From: Halarcobacter mediterraneus
GTDB taxonomy: Bacteria > Campylobacterota > Campylobacteria > Campylobacterales > Arcobacteraceae
Length of the DNA stretch: 64,000 nt
Direction of reading: 5' to 3'
Assembly (NCBI RefSeq): GCF_004116625.1
Contig: NZ_NXIE01000003.1
Span: forward strand, 310,001-374,000
This document shows, one piece after another, positions 26,313-35,689 of the stretch (position 1 is its first letter; the number at the start of each line of letters is the position of its first letter). Below the pieces are notes generated by a model. It searched no databases, had not been told where the DNA came from, and worked only from the letters and a program-made list of their open reading frames with translations. Both the position numbers and the translations under genes were made by a program.

Positions 26313-26692
26313 TATAAATTCACACTAGATCTAAGCTTATGTACTTTTCCATCAGCAGTTTTAAACATCAGATGATATTGCCAAGTACCACTCATTGTTA
26401 AGTTGATTAACATTTTATATTTACCATCAACTAACTTTGCTTTTCCTACATATTCCATATATGGCATTCCAGGCATTTCAGGCATGAAAAATTTTGCTTT
26501 TACTTTTGCATTAGTTACAGACTTTCCATCTTTTGCAAGTGTTACATAAAAATAGTTATCTCCAACTACTAATGACTTCTCAGACTTTAAAGTCACCTCA
26601 TATCCATCTTTGCTACCACTTAAATCAATTGGGTCTGCATTTAATACACCTATTAAAAGTGCTATCATTGAAAATATTTTCAATAGTTTCAT
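26312..26692 (-). CDS. YtkA/FixH-like periplasmic protein with Met-rich motif
   Basis: The 126-residue secreted protein has a signal peptide of about 19 residues. The rest is an immunoglobulin-like beta sandwich of the YtkA/FixH type. The motif FMPEMPGMPYMEYVGKA places four methionines close together near the middle, a plausible Cu(I)/Ag(I) site. It is translationally coupled to the efflux operon. By position it could serve as a periplasmic metallochaperone handing copper to the pump, in the way CusF does; that role is inferred. Confidence 0.72.
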   Translation of the reverse strand: MKLLKIFSMIALLIGVLNADPIDLSGSKDGYEVTLKSEKSLVVGDNYFYVTLAKDGKSVTNAKVKAKFFMPEMPGMPYMEYVGKAKLVDGKYKMLINLTMSGTWQYHLMFKTADGKVHKLRSSVNL

Positions 26693-26753
26693 TTTGTCTC
26701 CTTGAGTTTTATTTCAAGAAGTTTAGTTTTTATTTATGGAAGATGTGTGGAAA

Positions 26754-27902
26754 TTAGAAAGTGAAAGTAAAAGTAGTACCTACTTTAATCTGTGAATCTA
26801 CATTAAATATTATATTATAAGTTTTACAAATATTTTGAACGATATTTAATCCTATTCCAAAACCACCCTGCTCTTTTGTAGCTCTGTAATATCTACTGAA
26901 AATATCATCTATTTTTTTGTTTTCAATACCAATACCTGTATCTTTTATACTAAGAGTAGAACCTTTTAAAGTAATAAATACTTCACCCTCTTTTTTATTG
27001 TATTTAATGGCATTTGAAAGTATATTGTTAAAAAGTCTTATAAAATCATTTTTATCTATTTTGTAGTTAAATTCTTCAAGTTCCGTGTGAATAGTTATCT
27101 TTCTTTTTAAAGCTATTACTTCAAAGTATTTAAGTTGCTCTTCTATTAAAGCTTTTAGTTCAAGTTCATGCAATACTCTATTTTCATCTTTCTCTTCTAA
27201 AAAAACATATGTTAAATCACTATAGATTTCTGAGATTCTATGAACTGCTAGTTTTACTCTTTCAAGTTGTTTCTTTGTAAGATTATCACTTTCTGAAGAC
27301 ATCAAAATAGCACTTATAGGAGTATTTAATTCATGGGTTGTATCTTTTATAAAGTTATTTAACTTTTCCCTTTCATTTTGTATTGGTTTAATAAATAGCT
27401 TTGCTAAGAAGTAAGCAATAAAAGAAATTAAAGAATAAATCATTAAAAAGATTAGTAAAACTCTTTTCTTAATATCTTCAATAAGTTTAAATACTTGTTT
27501 ATTTTTAATCACTGTATAGAAGATGCCTAAATGTCCAAAAGTAGAATTATCAACTAAGATATATTTATTATCATTTTGATAGAAACCTTTCTCTAACTTT
27601 ACATCTCCATTAAAATCCCCTAATATCTTCTGTTTATTTTTATCATAAAAAGCTATCTTATATTGAGGCATTTTTAAATAATTTTCTATTTCTAGTTTTC
27701 CATCCATCATATGTGCAAATATAATTTTTGAAGAGAGTTGAGAAGAGATATTCTCCATTTTTGTCTTTTCTAAATCAAGATGTAGAGTTTTTTCATTTTG
27801 ATAATATAACAAGGATAAAAGAACTAATAAAATAAAAGATGAACCTAAATATAAAGATAAAAACCTAATAAAAGTTACTTTTTCATTTCTTGTTAAATCT
27901 AT
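26754..27902 (-). CDS. Sensor histidine kinase of the metal efflux operon, apparent ATA start
   Basis: This membrane sensor kinase has TM1 just after the N-terminus, a periplasmic domain of about 110 residues and TM2. The histidine box FIKDTTHELNTPISAIL has its phospho-His near residue 190. The catalytic domain has N (NNILSNAIKYNKKEG), DTGIGI and GFGIGLNIV boxes. A GTG at 27941 is open in frame but has no ribosome site. AAGGAG (27909-27914) lies 6 nt before an ATA at 27902, giving (M)DLTRNEKVTFIRF, so I start there (382 residues). It is divergent from its response regulator and precedes the Cus-type genes. Copper or silver sensing is inferred from context. Confidence 0.82.
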   Translation of the reverse strand: MDLTRNEKVTFIRFLSLYLGSSFILLVLLSLLYYQNEKTLHLDLEKTKMENISSQLSSKIIFAHMMDGKLEIENYLKMPQYKIAFYDKNKQKILGDFNGDVKLEKGFYQNDNKYILVDNSTFGHLGIFYTVIKNKQVFKLIEDIKKRVLLIFLMIYSLISFIAYFLAKLFIKPIQNEREKLNNFIKDTTHELNTPISAILMSSESDNLTKKQLERVKLAVHRISEIYSDLTYVFLEEKDENRVLHELELKALIEEQLKYFEVIALKRKITIHTELEEFNYKIDKNDFIRLFNNILSNAIKYNKKEGEVFITLKGSTLSIKDTGIGIENKKIDDIFSRYYRATKEQGGFGIGLNIVQNICKTYNIIFNVDSQIKVGTTFTFTF

Positions 27903-27956
27903 GATATACTCCTTATGAAAATTAATTATAACATTTTCCACATAACTTACACGTGT

Positions 27957-27983
27957 AGTTTATATACTTAAACTTGGAGTTTA
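27957..27983. promoter_or_regulatory. Repeat array in the kinase/regulator divergent promoter
   Basis: AGTTTA (27957), TAAACT (27969) and AGTTTA (27978) lie in the 46-85 bp between the divergent genes. The two direct copies are 21 bp apart, two helical turns, the usual spacing class for OmpR-type regulators. A perfect palindrome TACACGTGTA lies just left of the array. This is a candidate autoregulatory operator. Confidence 0.45.
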
Positions 27984-27987
27984 ACAA

Positions 27988-28647
27988 ATGAAAATATTAT
28001 TACTTGAAGACGATACTTTGTTACATGAGATTATAGAAGAGTTTTTAGAGGAACTAACATATGATGTTGTAACAACTTATGATGGACAAGAAGCCTATGA
28101 ATTAATTTTTGAGAATCATTTTGATTTACTTATTTTAGATGTAAATGTCCCTTCTCTAAATGGTTTTGATTTGTTAGAAAATTTAAAAGCTAATGCTATG
28201 GATATTCCAACTATTTTTATAACTTCACTGCATACTACAAAAGATATGGAAAAAGGGTTTAATGTAGGAGCAGATGATTATATTAAAAAACCTTTTCACT
28301 TAAGTGAATTAAAACTTAGAATTGAAAATATAAAAAGACTAAGAAAAATAGAATCAAAAGAAGTAGAAAAAATAAATGAATCGATATCCTATAATTTTTC
28401 TTCAAAATCACTCATAGTAAATAATAATAAATTTCAACTCTCAAAAACAGAGTCAAAAGTTTTTGAATACTTGTTAAAACACTCAAATAAAGCAGTTTCA
28501 ATTGAAGAGCTTACTTTAAACAACTGGTTATATGATGAGCTTCCAACTGATACAACAATTAGAACATATATAAAAAATTTACGTAAAGTATTAGGAAAGG
28601 ACTCTATTATAAATATAAAAGGAATAGGATATAAATTTGAATTGTAA
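27988..28647 (+). CDS. OmpR/PhoB-family response regulator
   Basis: The receiver domain (1-115) has acidic residues EDD at 7-9, phospho-Asp51 (LILDVNVPS) and the Lys of KKPFH near 99. It is followed by a winged-helix DNA-binding domain (about 130-219, with TIRTYIKNLRKVLG recognition region). At 219 residues it is a standard OmpR-type regulator. It is divergent from the kinase gene and is its obvious partner. It is expected to activate the RND metal exporter operon, probably from the repeat array upstream. Confidence 0.9.
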   Translation: MKILLLEDDTLLHEIIEEFLEELTYDVVTTYDGQEAYELIFENHFDLLILDVNVPSLNGFDLLENLKANAMDIPTIFITSLHTTKDMEKGFNVGADDYIKKPFHLSELKLRIENIKRLRKIESKEVEKINESISYNFSSKSLIVNNNKFQLSKTESKVFEYLLKHSNKAVSIEELTLNNWLYDELPTDTTIRTYIKNLRKVLGKDSIINIKGIGYKFEL

Positions 28648-28723
28648 TAAGAAAATAAATTTATATTAATATTTCTTATTGTAAAATAATAAAAGTAAAT
28701 ATTTTGTAATATGAAGGACTCCT

Positions 28724-29599
28724 ATGCTTAATAGGTCATTAATTATAATACTTTTATTAGTAGTTAATATTTTTGCTCAGTACACTAACTTAAATAAAAA
28801 CATGCCATCTATAGTAAAAACTACATGGATAAAAAAGAATATCGATAATCCTAATTTGGTGCTATTAGATTTAAGAGATAAAGAGGCATATAAAAAAGGT
28901 CACCTTTTAAAAGCAGTGAATATTCCTGCATTAAAAAACCTCTTTGATGAAAAACTTTTTATGCCAGATATTGAAAAGCTTCAAAACCTATTTAGTAATG
29001 CAGGAATAAAAAATGATTCTTTAGTAGTTGCCTATGATGATGGAAGCTTTATCTGGTCAGCTAGGCTTTATTGGATATTAGAAATATTAGGACATAAAAA
29101 TGTTGGTATTTTAAATGTGGGGTATAAAAACTGGGAAGAAGGGACTCTTCCTATTTCAAAAGATGATTTTCTTCCAAATAAAACTAATTTTGTTCCAAAA
29201 GTTGATAATACAAAAATACAAACAAAACTAAGTACCCTACTTTCAATTGGTAAAAAAACTATCATAGATGGAAGAAAAGAATCACACTACTTAGGAAAAG
29301 AGTCTACAGCTACTAGATTTGGACATATACCTACAGCAAAAAACTATGCTTGTACTCAAAATTATCAAGTAACTAATACAGGAAATAAAATAAAAAATCT
29401 TGATGAGTTAAAAAAAGTATATAAAAATATACCAAAGGATAAAGAGATAATTCTATATTGTGACGGAGGAGCAGAAGCAGCATTAAACTACATAGTTCTT
29501 CAGGAATTAGGTTATAAAGCTTCAGTTTATGATGGTTCTTGGGTAGAATGGGGAAATGATACTCAAGTGCCTATAACAAACCCTTCAAAATTAAACTAA
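28724..29599 (+). CDS. Periplasmic two-domain rhodanese (thiosulfate sulfurtransferase)
   Basis: The protein has 291 residues with a signal peptide (MLNRSLIIILLLVVNIFAQ). The first rhodanese domain (LLDLRDKEAYKKGHLLKAVNIP) lacks the active cysteine. The second has the catalytic loop ILYCDGGAEAA with Cys near 246, which differs from the CRxGxx loop of classical enzymes. The catalytic subset is therefore uncertain. The next gene starts at its stop codon, so sulfur metabolism and c-di-GMP signalling appear coupled. Confidence 0.8.
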   Translation: MLNRSLIIILLLVVNIFAQYTNLNKNMPSIVKTTWIKKNIDNPNLVLLDLRDKEAYKKGHLLKAVNIPALKNLFDEKLFMPDIEKLQNLFSNAGIKNDSLVVAYDDGSFIWSARLYWILEILGHKNVGILNVGYKNWEEGTLPISKDDFLPNKTNFVPKVDNTKIQTKLSTLLSIGKKTIIDGRKESHYLGKESTATRFGHIPTAKNYACTQNYQVTNTGNKIKNLDELKKVYKNIPKDKEIILYCDGGAEAALNYIVLQELGYKASVYDGSWVEWGNDTQVPITNPSKLN

Positions 29600-31986
29600 T
29601 GACAAAAAAAGAGTACAAAGGGTCTATTAAAACTAGGCTAACCTTAATTATATTACTTGTTACTTTACTTACAGGAATATTCGGTTATAGCTCTTTTGTA
29701 TATTGGAATTTAAAATCTCAATATGACAATGCTGTAAACCTATCAAAAACTGTAGGTAATATTTTAGGTCAAGATATTGCAAAATTAATTCTTCTAAAAG
29801 ATATATCAAGTGCCGCAGATATCACAAGCAAATTAAAACACTTTCATAATTTAGATTCTATGGTTTTATATAAACTTTCAAAAGAGCCTATATTTCAATA
29901 TAGTAAAAATAATAAGCATAGAGAAATAAAACCTTTAGAAAAAGACAATAAAAGAAAAATGACAATAAATAAAAATCTTTTATCTTTGTTTGTCGATGCA
30001 ATTTACGAAGATAACCACTTAGGGTATGTCCAATTAAATTTCCAAGTGGTTACTATTTGGGATATTATAAGAAGAGATTTTTTTATGTTAATCTCTTCTT
30101 CCATCATCTTACTATTATTTTCATTTTCATTAGCAAATTTCTTTGCAAAAAAATTTACTAAACCCATTTTAAAGTTAGTATCTTTTTTAAATACCATAGA
30201 ACTTTTTGATTCCTTAAAACATAGAATTTATACAAAAGAAGATAATGAGTTTGGAAAACTTTATGATGAAGTTAATTATATGTTGCAAAGAGTTGAAAAA
30301 GCTCAAGAAACAGAAAAAATAGCAGCTGCTGCTTTTGAAATAACTAGTGGTATGATGATTACTGATGAGAATAAAAATATTCTACAAGTAAATAAAGCTT
30401 TTACTAAAATTACTGGATACAAAAAAGAAGAAGCTATAGGAAAATCACCTGCTTTATTAAAGTCCTCTTATCAAGATAAATTCTTTTATGAAAAAATGCA
30501 TAATACTTTAAACAAGTTCCATTACTGGAGTGGAGAAATCTATAATAAACGAAAGAATGGAACTATCTTCCCTGAACACTTAACTATTCAAGCTGTATTA
30601 GATGATAACTCTAAATTAATCTATTATGTTGCTTCATTTATAGACTTAACTGTTCAAAAAGAGAGTGAAGCAAAAATAAAATATTTACAACAATATGATT
30701 CATTAACAGGTCTGGCAAATAAAGATTTATTAATTAGTAAAATCCAAAAACATATTGATGAAAAAAAACAAGAAGATTGGGGAATATTACTTTGTTTAGA
30801 TTTTAAAGACTTTAAAATTATAAATGAAGCATATGGACACAATGTTGGGGACTTAATCTTACAAATTATTACAAAAAAACTTAAAGAAAGTTTTGAAGAT
30901 TCTGATTTAATATCTAGAATAGGCGCAGATGAATTTGTTATTTGGTTTTCAAGTATAGAAAAAAGTAAAAGTGCTGCTTCTATTGAAGCAAAAATATTAG
31001 CAGAATTTTTAGTTTCTAAGCTCTCTGAATCAATAGTTTTTGAAGATAAAGTCATAAATAATATCCCTTATGTAGGAATAGCTTTATATGATGAAGACCT
31101 CCTTAATGCCAATGAATTATTTAAACAAGCAGATACAGCTTTACATCTTGCAAAGAAAAATGAACAAAGTTTTGCTTTCTTTGATAGACAAGCAAATAAT
31201 ATCGCACAAGCTCATTTAGATACTTATTCACAACTTCATAAAGCAATAGAATATAAAGAATTTGAATTATACTATCAACTACAATATACAGAAGATAATA
31301 AAATATTTGGAGCAGAAGCTTTAATTAGATGGAATCATCCAACAAGAGGTCGTATTTCCCCTGATGATTTTATTCCTATTGCTGAAAAAACAACATTAAT
31401 TTTACCTATTACATCTTGGGTAATAAATACAGCTTGTATACAACTAAAACAATGGCAAAAAAATGATTATACGAAAGATTGGGTATTAGCAATTAATATA
31501 AGTGCAAAACAATTCTTAGAAGAAAATTTTGTAAAAGAAATGCAAAACTATTTAAACATCTATAAAATCAAAAAGAATAGTTTAAAACTTGAACTCACAG
31601 AATCTCTTCTTGTAAAAGATTTAGATACTACAAGAGATAAAATGAAAGCACTTAAAGATCTTGGTATTCAAATCTCCCTTGATGATTTTGGAACTGGTTA
31701 CTCTTCTTTACAATATCTTAAAAAACTGCCTTTAGACCAAGTTAAAATAGATAAAAGTTTTATAAAAAATATTTTAGAAGATAAAAGTGATATAGCCATA
31801 ATAAAAAGTGTGATTCTTCTTGCTGAAGCTTTAGATTTACAAGTTATAGCTGAAGGTGTAGAAACAAAAGAACACTATGAATTCCTAAAAGATTTAGGGT
31901 GTAAGCTATTTCAAGGTTTTTACTTTGCAAAACCACAAAGAATAAAGGATATAGTAGCTAATAATTATAAATTGCTAAATAAGTGA
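29599..31986 (+). CDS. Membrane PAS-GGDEF-EAL protein, probable c-di-GMP phosphodiesterase
   Basis: TM1 (about 12-33) and TM2 (about 155-178) bracket a periplasmic sensor domain. A PAS domain follows (about 245-355), then GGDEF (about 365-530) and EAL (about 545-795). The cyclase signature reads RIGADEF, with the second Gly of GGDEF replaced by Ala, so cyclase activity is doubtful. The EAL part keeps EALIRW near 571, DDFGTGYSSL and AEGVET, so hydrolysis of c-di-GMP is likely. The start overlaps the rhodanese stop by one base. Confidence 0.88.
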   Translation: MTKKEYKGSIKTRLTLIILLVTLLTGIFGYSSFVYWNLKSQYDNAVNLSKTVGNILGQDIAKLILLKDISSAADITSKLKHFHNLDSMVLYKLSKEPIFQYSKNNKHREIKPLEKDNKRKMTINKNLLSLFVDAIYEDNHLGYVQLNFQVVTIWDIIRRDFFMLISSSIILLLFSFSLANFFAKKFTKPILKLVSFLNTIELFDSLKHRIYTKEDNEFGKLYDEVNYMLQRVEKAQETEKIAAAAFEITSGMMITDENKNILQVNKAFTKITGYKKEEAIGKSPALLKSSYQDKFFYEKMHNTLNKFHYWSGEIYNKRKNGTIFPEHLTIQAVLDDNSKLIYYVASFIDLTVQKESEAKIKYLQQYDSLTGLANKDLLISKIQKHIDEKKQEDWGILLCLDFKDFKIINEAYGHNVGDLILQIITKKLKESFEDSDLISRIGADEFVIWFSSIEKSKSAASIEAKILAEFLVSKLSESIVFEDKVINNIPYVGIALYDEDLLNANELFKQADTALHLAKKNEQSFAFFDRQANNIAQAHLDTYSQLHKAIEYKEFELYYQLQYTEDNKIFGAEALIRWNHPTRGRISPDDFIPIAEKTTLILPITSWVINTACIQLKQWQKNDYTKDWVLAINISAKQFLEENFVKEMQNYLNIYKIKKNSLKLELTESLLVKDLDTTRDKMKALKDLGIQISLDDFGTGYSSLQYLKKLPLDQVKIDKSFIKNILEDKSDIAIIKSVILLAEALDLQVIAEGVETKEHYEFLKDLGCKLFQGFYFAKPQRIKDIVANNYKLLNK

Positions 31987-32120
31987 TTACTGCTGAACTA
32001 TAATATACAATTGATAAACTAAAAAAAAGTATTCCACTTTCATATTTTGAAATCATTTCTTATCCTTCTTTATATTTAGTAAGATTATTTTATAAAGGAT
32101 TGATTTCATTTGGATTACAA

Positions 32121-32155
32121 AAGAGGATACTTTTTTTAGTAAATAATATCCTCTT
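32121..32155 (-). terminator. Hairpin downstream of nrdB
   Basis: AAGAGGATA and TATCCTCTT form a perfect 9-bp stem with a 17-nt loop. It lies in the 195-bp gap between the convergent c-di-GMP gene and nrdB. On the minus strand it is followed by TTTT. A second short AT stem overlaps the nrdB stop. Nothing else was seen in the gap. Confidence 0.5.
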
Positions 32156-32181
32156 ATAAGAATAATTTTTTAGAAAAAATT

Positions 32182-33201
32182 CTAAAAATCGTCGAAGTCG
32201 ATAGAACCTTTTGAATAGTTTACAACATTACCCTCAAAAAAATTTGTTCTTTGATCATTAAATGAAGCATACCCATCAACCCAAGGGATTGGATGTTTTA
32301 CATTATACATTGGCGTATAACCAACTGCTTCAAGTCTTCTATCTGCTAGATATTGAATATATTGAGTAATAATTGCATCTGTAAACCCTAAAATCTGTCC
32401 TTGAGTGATATATGCACCCCATGAAGCTTCAAGTTCTACAGCTTTTTTAAACATATTTCTCACTTTTTCTTCTAACTCAGGAGTAAATAAATCAGGTCTT
32501 TCTTTTCTTGTAGAATTAATCATATTTTGGAATAAAAGTAAGTGAGTTACTTCATCTCTTTGAATAAATCTAATCATTTGAGAAGAACCTAGCATTTTCC
32601 CAGATTTTCCAAGGGCGTAAATAGCAGCAAAACCTGCATAAAAATATAAACCTTCTAAAATTTGATTAGCAAACATTGCTAATACAATTTTTTCATCAGT
32701 AATATCCCCTGCTAAGTTATGATAAACTTCGGCAATATAATTATTCTTTTCTTTAAGTTTTGCATCTGTTTTCCACATATCATATATTTCATCTGTATTA
32801 TCAGAAATCGATTCTACCATTACAGCATATGACTTTGAGTGATTTGCTTCTTCATATGATTGTCTTGACAAACACGCATTAATCTCAGGTACTGTAATAT
32901 ACGGATTGATATTATCCATCAAATTATTTGTTTGTAAAGAATCCATAAAGATTAATTGAGAAAGAACTAAATCATACATTCTTTTCTCTGCTACAGTTAA
33001 ATATTTATAGTCTTTAGCATCACCTGTCATTTGAACTTCCCTTGGAAACCAAGTATTAGCTTCCATCATATCCCAAAGGTTTAATGCCCATTGATATTTA
33101 ACTTTAGTAAAGTTAATCATTCCATCTGGATTACCTCCAAAGATTCTTCTTTCATTAAAAGTTTCTCTAGAGTCTGGGTTATATATTGTTTTTCTTCCCA
33201 C
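32182..33201 (-). CDS. nrdB: Ribonucleoside-diphosphate reductase beta subunit (class Ia)
   Basis: This is the radical-generating subunit of aerobic ribonucleotide reductase, with 339 residues. Iron ligands are visible in the helix EEANHSKSY, where the radical tyrosine corresponds to Tyr125, four residues after a ligand histidine as in E. coli NrdB (HSRSY). Further ligands lie in [13 protein letters not shown] and [10 protein letters not shown]. The C-terminal acidic tail SIDFDDF would bind NrdA. It follows nrdA by 73 bp. Confidence 0.92.
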   Translation of the reverse strand: MGRKTIYNPDSRETFNERRIFGGNPDGMINFTKVKYQWALNLWDMMEANTWFPREVQMTGDAKDYKYLTVAEKRMYDLVLSQLIFMDSLQTNNLMDNINPYITVPEINACLSRQSYEEANHSKSYAVMVESISDNTDEIYDMWKTDAKLKEKNNYIAEVYHNLAGDITDEKIVLAMFANQILEGLYFYAGFAAIYALGKSGKMLGSSQMIRFIQRDEVTHLLLFQNMINSTRKERPDLFTPELEEKVRNMFKKAVELEASWGAYITQGQILGFTDAIITQYIQYLADRRLEAVGYTPMYNVKHPIPWVDGYASFNDQRTNFFEGNVVNYSKGSIDFDDF

Positions 33202-33274
33202 TTAATATTCCTTGTTTTTTTTCATATATTATTTTTTCTACAAAACATTTGTATGAAAAAAATGGCAGTTTATC

Positions 33275-35659
33275 TTATTGACAACCTGCACACTCCATAC
33301 TTCTGTCTTCAACATCATTTGAAGCTTCTGGAGATTGTGATCTTAAATAATAAGTAGACTTAAGACCCAATTTCCAAGCTGTAGTATAAATCTCATGTAA
33401 ATATCTACCACTTGCTTTTTCTAAACTCATAAAAATATTTGTACTTTGCCCTTGATCTATCCATTTTTGTCTAACTGAAGCAGCTTTAATAATATCTATT
33501 TGATCTATTTCATAAGCTGGAGTATAAAACTGCCAAGTTTCAGGACTAAGATTTGGTACAACAACAGGAATTAGTCCTGATAAATTTTCTTCATACCATT
33601 TTCTTTTGTAAACTGGTTCAATAGCTTGCGTAGTACCTACTAAAATAGAAATTGATGATGTAGGTGCAATAGCCATTAAGTAACCATTTCTCATACCATT
33701 TGATTTAACTTGTTCTCTTAATGAGTCCCAATCATATCCTGCATCAAATAAATCTTTGTCTACAAGAGCATTTACAGCTTGAGGAGCATGATCATGAGGC
33801 ATAATACCTTTTGACCAGTTTGAACCTTCATAAGTAGGATAAACACCCTTCTCTACAGCAAGTTCAGAAGAAGATTTAATTGCATTATATGAAATAGATT
33901 CCATTATAGAATCTATTTTCTTAAGATGGTCTTTACTTCCCCAAACTACTTTATTTTCTGCAAGCATTTGAGATTCACCCATTACTCCTAAACCAATACT
34001 TCTTGATTTAAGATTTGTAGCTTTTACTTTTCTTAAAGGGTAAAAATTTAAATCAATTACATTATCAAGCATTCTAATTGCTGTTGGAACTACTCTTTCA
34101 ATATGTTCTTTTGTATTTACTCTTCCAAGGTTAATAGAAGCCAAGTTACAAACAGCTGTATCTCCATCTGTTTTTTCTTTTTCAACAATAAATACTTTTT
34201 TACCATTTATTGAATCTAAAGCAGTTACTTTATTAGCTTTTTTCTTTTGTCCACCATCAACCTCTACTAATTCTTGTTCTTCATAAGTCTCAATTGAACC
34301 ATCTTCAAATTCTAATTTTATTTTATAATGATTAGGATTTGTATTTTGGAAAATTTCTGTACAAAGATTTGAAGATCTAATGTGACCCACATGTGGATTA
34401 GGATTAGCTCTATTTGCATTATCTTTAAAACAAAGGAAAGGAGAACCTGATTCAAAATATGAAGTTAAAACTTTTTTCCATAAATCTTTCGCTTTAATTC
34501 TATCTTTAGTAATAGATTCATCTTGCTCATACTCTACATATCTTTTTTTGAATTCTTCCCCATTAAGTTCAGATAAGTCTTTTACTTCATATGGATCAAA
34601 TAAAGTCCAATGAGAATCTTCAAGAATTCTTTCCATAAATAAATCAGAAATCCATAAAGCAGGGAATAAATCATGAGTTCTTCTTCTTTCTTCACCCGAG
34701 TTCTTCTTTAAATCAATGAAATCTTTGATATCCATATGCCATGGTTCTACATAAACTGCAATTGCACCTTTTCTTGTACCTAATTGATCAACAGCAATTG
34801 CAATATCATTTGTAATTTTTAAGAAAGGAATTACCCCTCCAGCTGCACTTTTATGGTCATCAATTACACCACCTAAAGCTCTAATTTGGTTCCAGTCCCA
34901 ACCAATACCACCACCATATTTAGAAAGTAGTGCCATTTCTTTGTAACCATCAAAAATACCTTCTATATTATCTGGACTTGAACCAATATAACAAGAAGAA
35001 AGTTGATGTCTATTTGTTCTTGCATTTGATAAGGTTGGAGTTGCAAGCATCACTTCAAATTTAGATACTACATCATAGAACTCTTTTGCTCTTTCTTGTT
35101 TATTTTCTTCATTCTGAGCTAAGAACATAGCAATTGCCATAAACATTTGCTGTGGAAGTTCTATTGGATTTCCATCTCTATTTTTTATCAAATATCTATC
35201 ATATAAAGTTTTAATCCCTAAATAATTAAATAGTAAGTCTCTACTTGGATCAATATAATTATTTAAATCTTCTAAATCATAGCCCTCACCTAAACTAGGA
35301 ATTAGTCTCCCTGCTTCTTTTCCATATTTTAGATACTCTGATAAATGACAATATGGTTCACCTTTTATTCCATGAGTTGATTTTCCAACTCTATGATAAA
35401 GGTCAAATAAAAATAATCTAGCTGCTGTAAATGTCCAATTTGGAACATCAATATCAATTTTTTCAACTGCAGTTTTAATTAATGCATCCTGAATATCTGC
35501 AGAACCCATTCCATCTACAAACTTAATTTGAGCATCAAGTTCTAATTCACTTTGAGATACTCCATCTAAACCTTCTGTGGCTTCAATTGTCATTTTTTGG
35601 ATTTTAGTAATATCTAAAACTTCTTTTCTTCCATTTCTTTTTTGAATCATTATTGCCAT
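33275..35659 (-). CDS. nrdA: Ribonucleoside-diphosphate reductase alpha subunit (class Ia)
   Basis: This is the catalytic subunit reducing NDPs to dNDPs. A single N-terminal ATP-cone (about 4-95) is expected to give dATP/ATP activity control. The catalytic cysteines are near 223 (LSSCYIG), 432 (SNLCTEIF, with its Asn and Glu) and 503 (AVCNLASIN). The C-terminal redox pair is CAGC at 790-793. At 794 residues it has normal size. The long insertion near 450-490 (EEQELVEVDGGQKKKANKV) is charged and looks like a surface loop. Confidence 0.92.
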   Translation of the reverse strand: MAIMIQKRNGRKEVLDITKIQKMTIEATEGLDGVSQSELELDAQIKFVDGMGSADIQDALIKTAVEKIDIDVPNWTFTAARLFLFDLYHRVGKSTHGIKGEPYCHLSEYLKYGKEAGRLIPSLGEGYDLEDLNNYIDPSRDLLFNYLGIKTLYDRYLIKNRDGNPIELPQQMFMAIAMFLAQNEENKQERAKEFYDVVSKFEVMLATPTLSNARTNRHQLSSCYIGSSPDNIEGIFDGYKEMALLSKYGGGIGWDWNQIRALGGVIDDHKSAAGGVIPFLKITNDIAIAVDQLGTRKGAIAVYVEPWHMDIKDFIDLKKNSGEERRRTHDLFPALWISDLFMERILEDSHWTLFDPYEVKDLSELNGEEFKKRYVEYEQDESITKDRIKAKDLWKKVLTSYFESGSPFLCFKDNANRANPNPHVGHIRSSNLCTEIFQNTNPNHYKIKLEFEDGSIETYEEQELVEVDGGQKKKANKVTALDSINGKKVFIVEKEKTDGDTAVCNLASINLGRVNTKEHIERVVPTAIRMLDNVIDLNFYPLRKVKATNLKSRSIGLGVMGESQMLAENKVVWGSKDHLKKIDSIMESISYNAIKSSSELAVEKGVYPTYEGSNWSKGIMPHDHAPQAVNALVDKDLFDAGYDWDSLREQVKSNGMRNGYLMAIAPTSSISILVGTTQAIEPVYKRKWYEENLSGLIPVVVPNLSPETWQFYTPAYEIDQIDIIKAASVRQKWIDQGQSTNIFMSLEKASGRYLHEIYTTAWKLGLKSTYYLRSQSPEASNDVEDRSMECAGCQ

Positions 35660-35689
35660 ATTAATGCCTTATATTAGTTAAATATTGTT

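Noticed and set aside
27949-27958. CACGTG palindrome as a third parS
   Set aside because: Its flanks read TA...TA rather than TTT...AAA, so it lacks the parS arms.
32160-32190. AT hairpin at the nrdB stop as a regulatory site
   Set aside because: The stem is purely AT next to a better hairpin at 32121 and is likely by chance in such AT-rich DNA.
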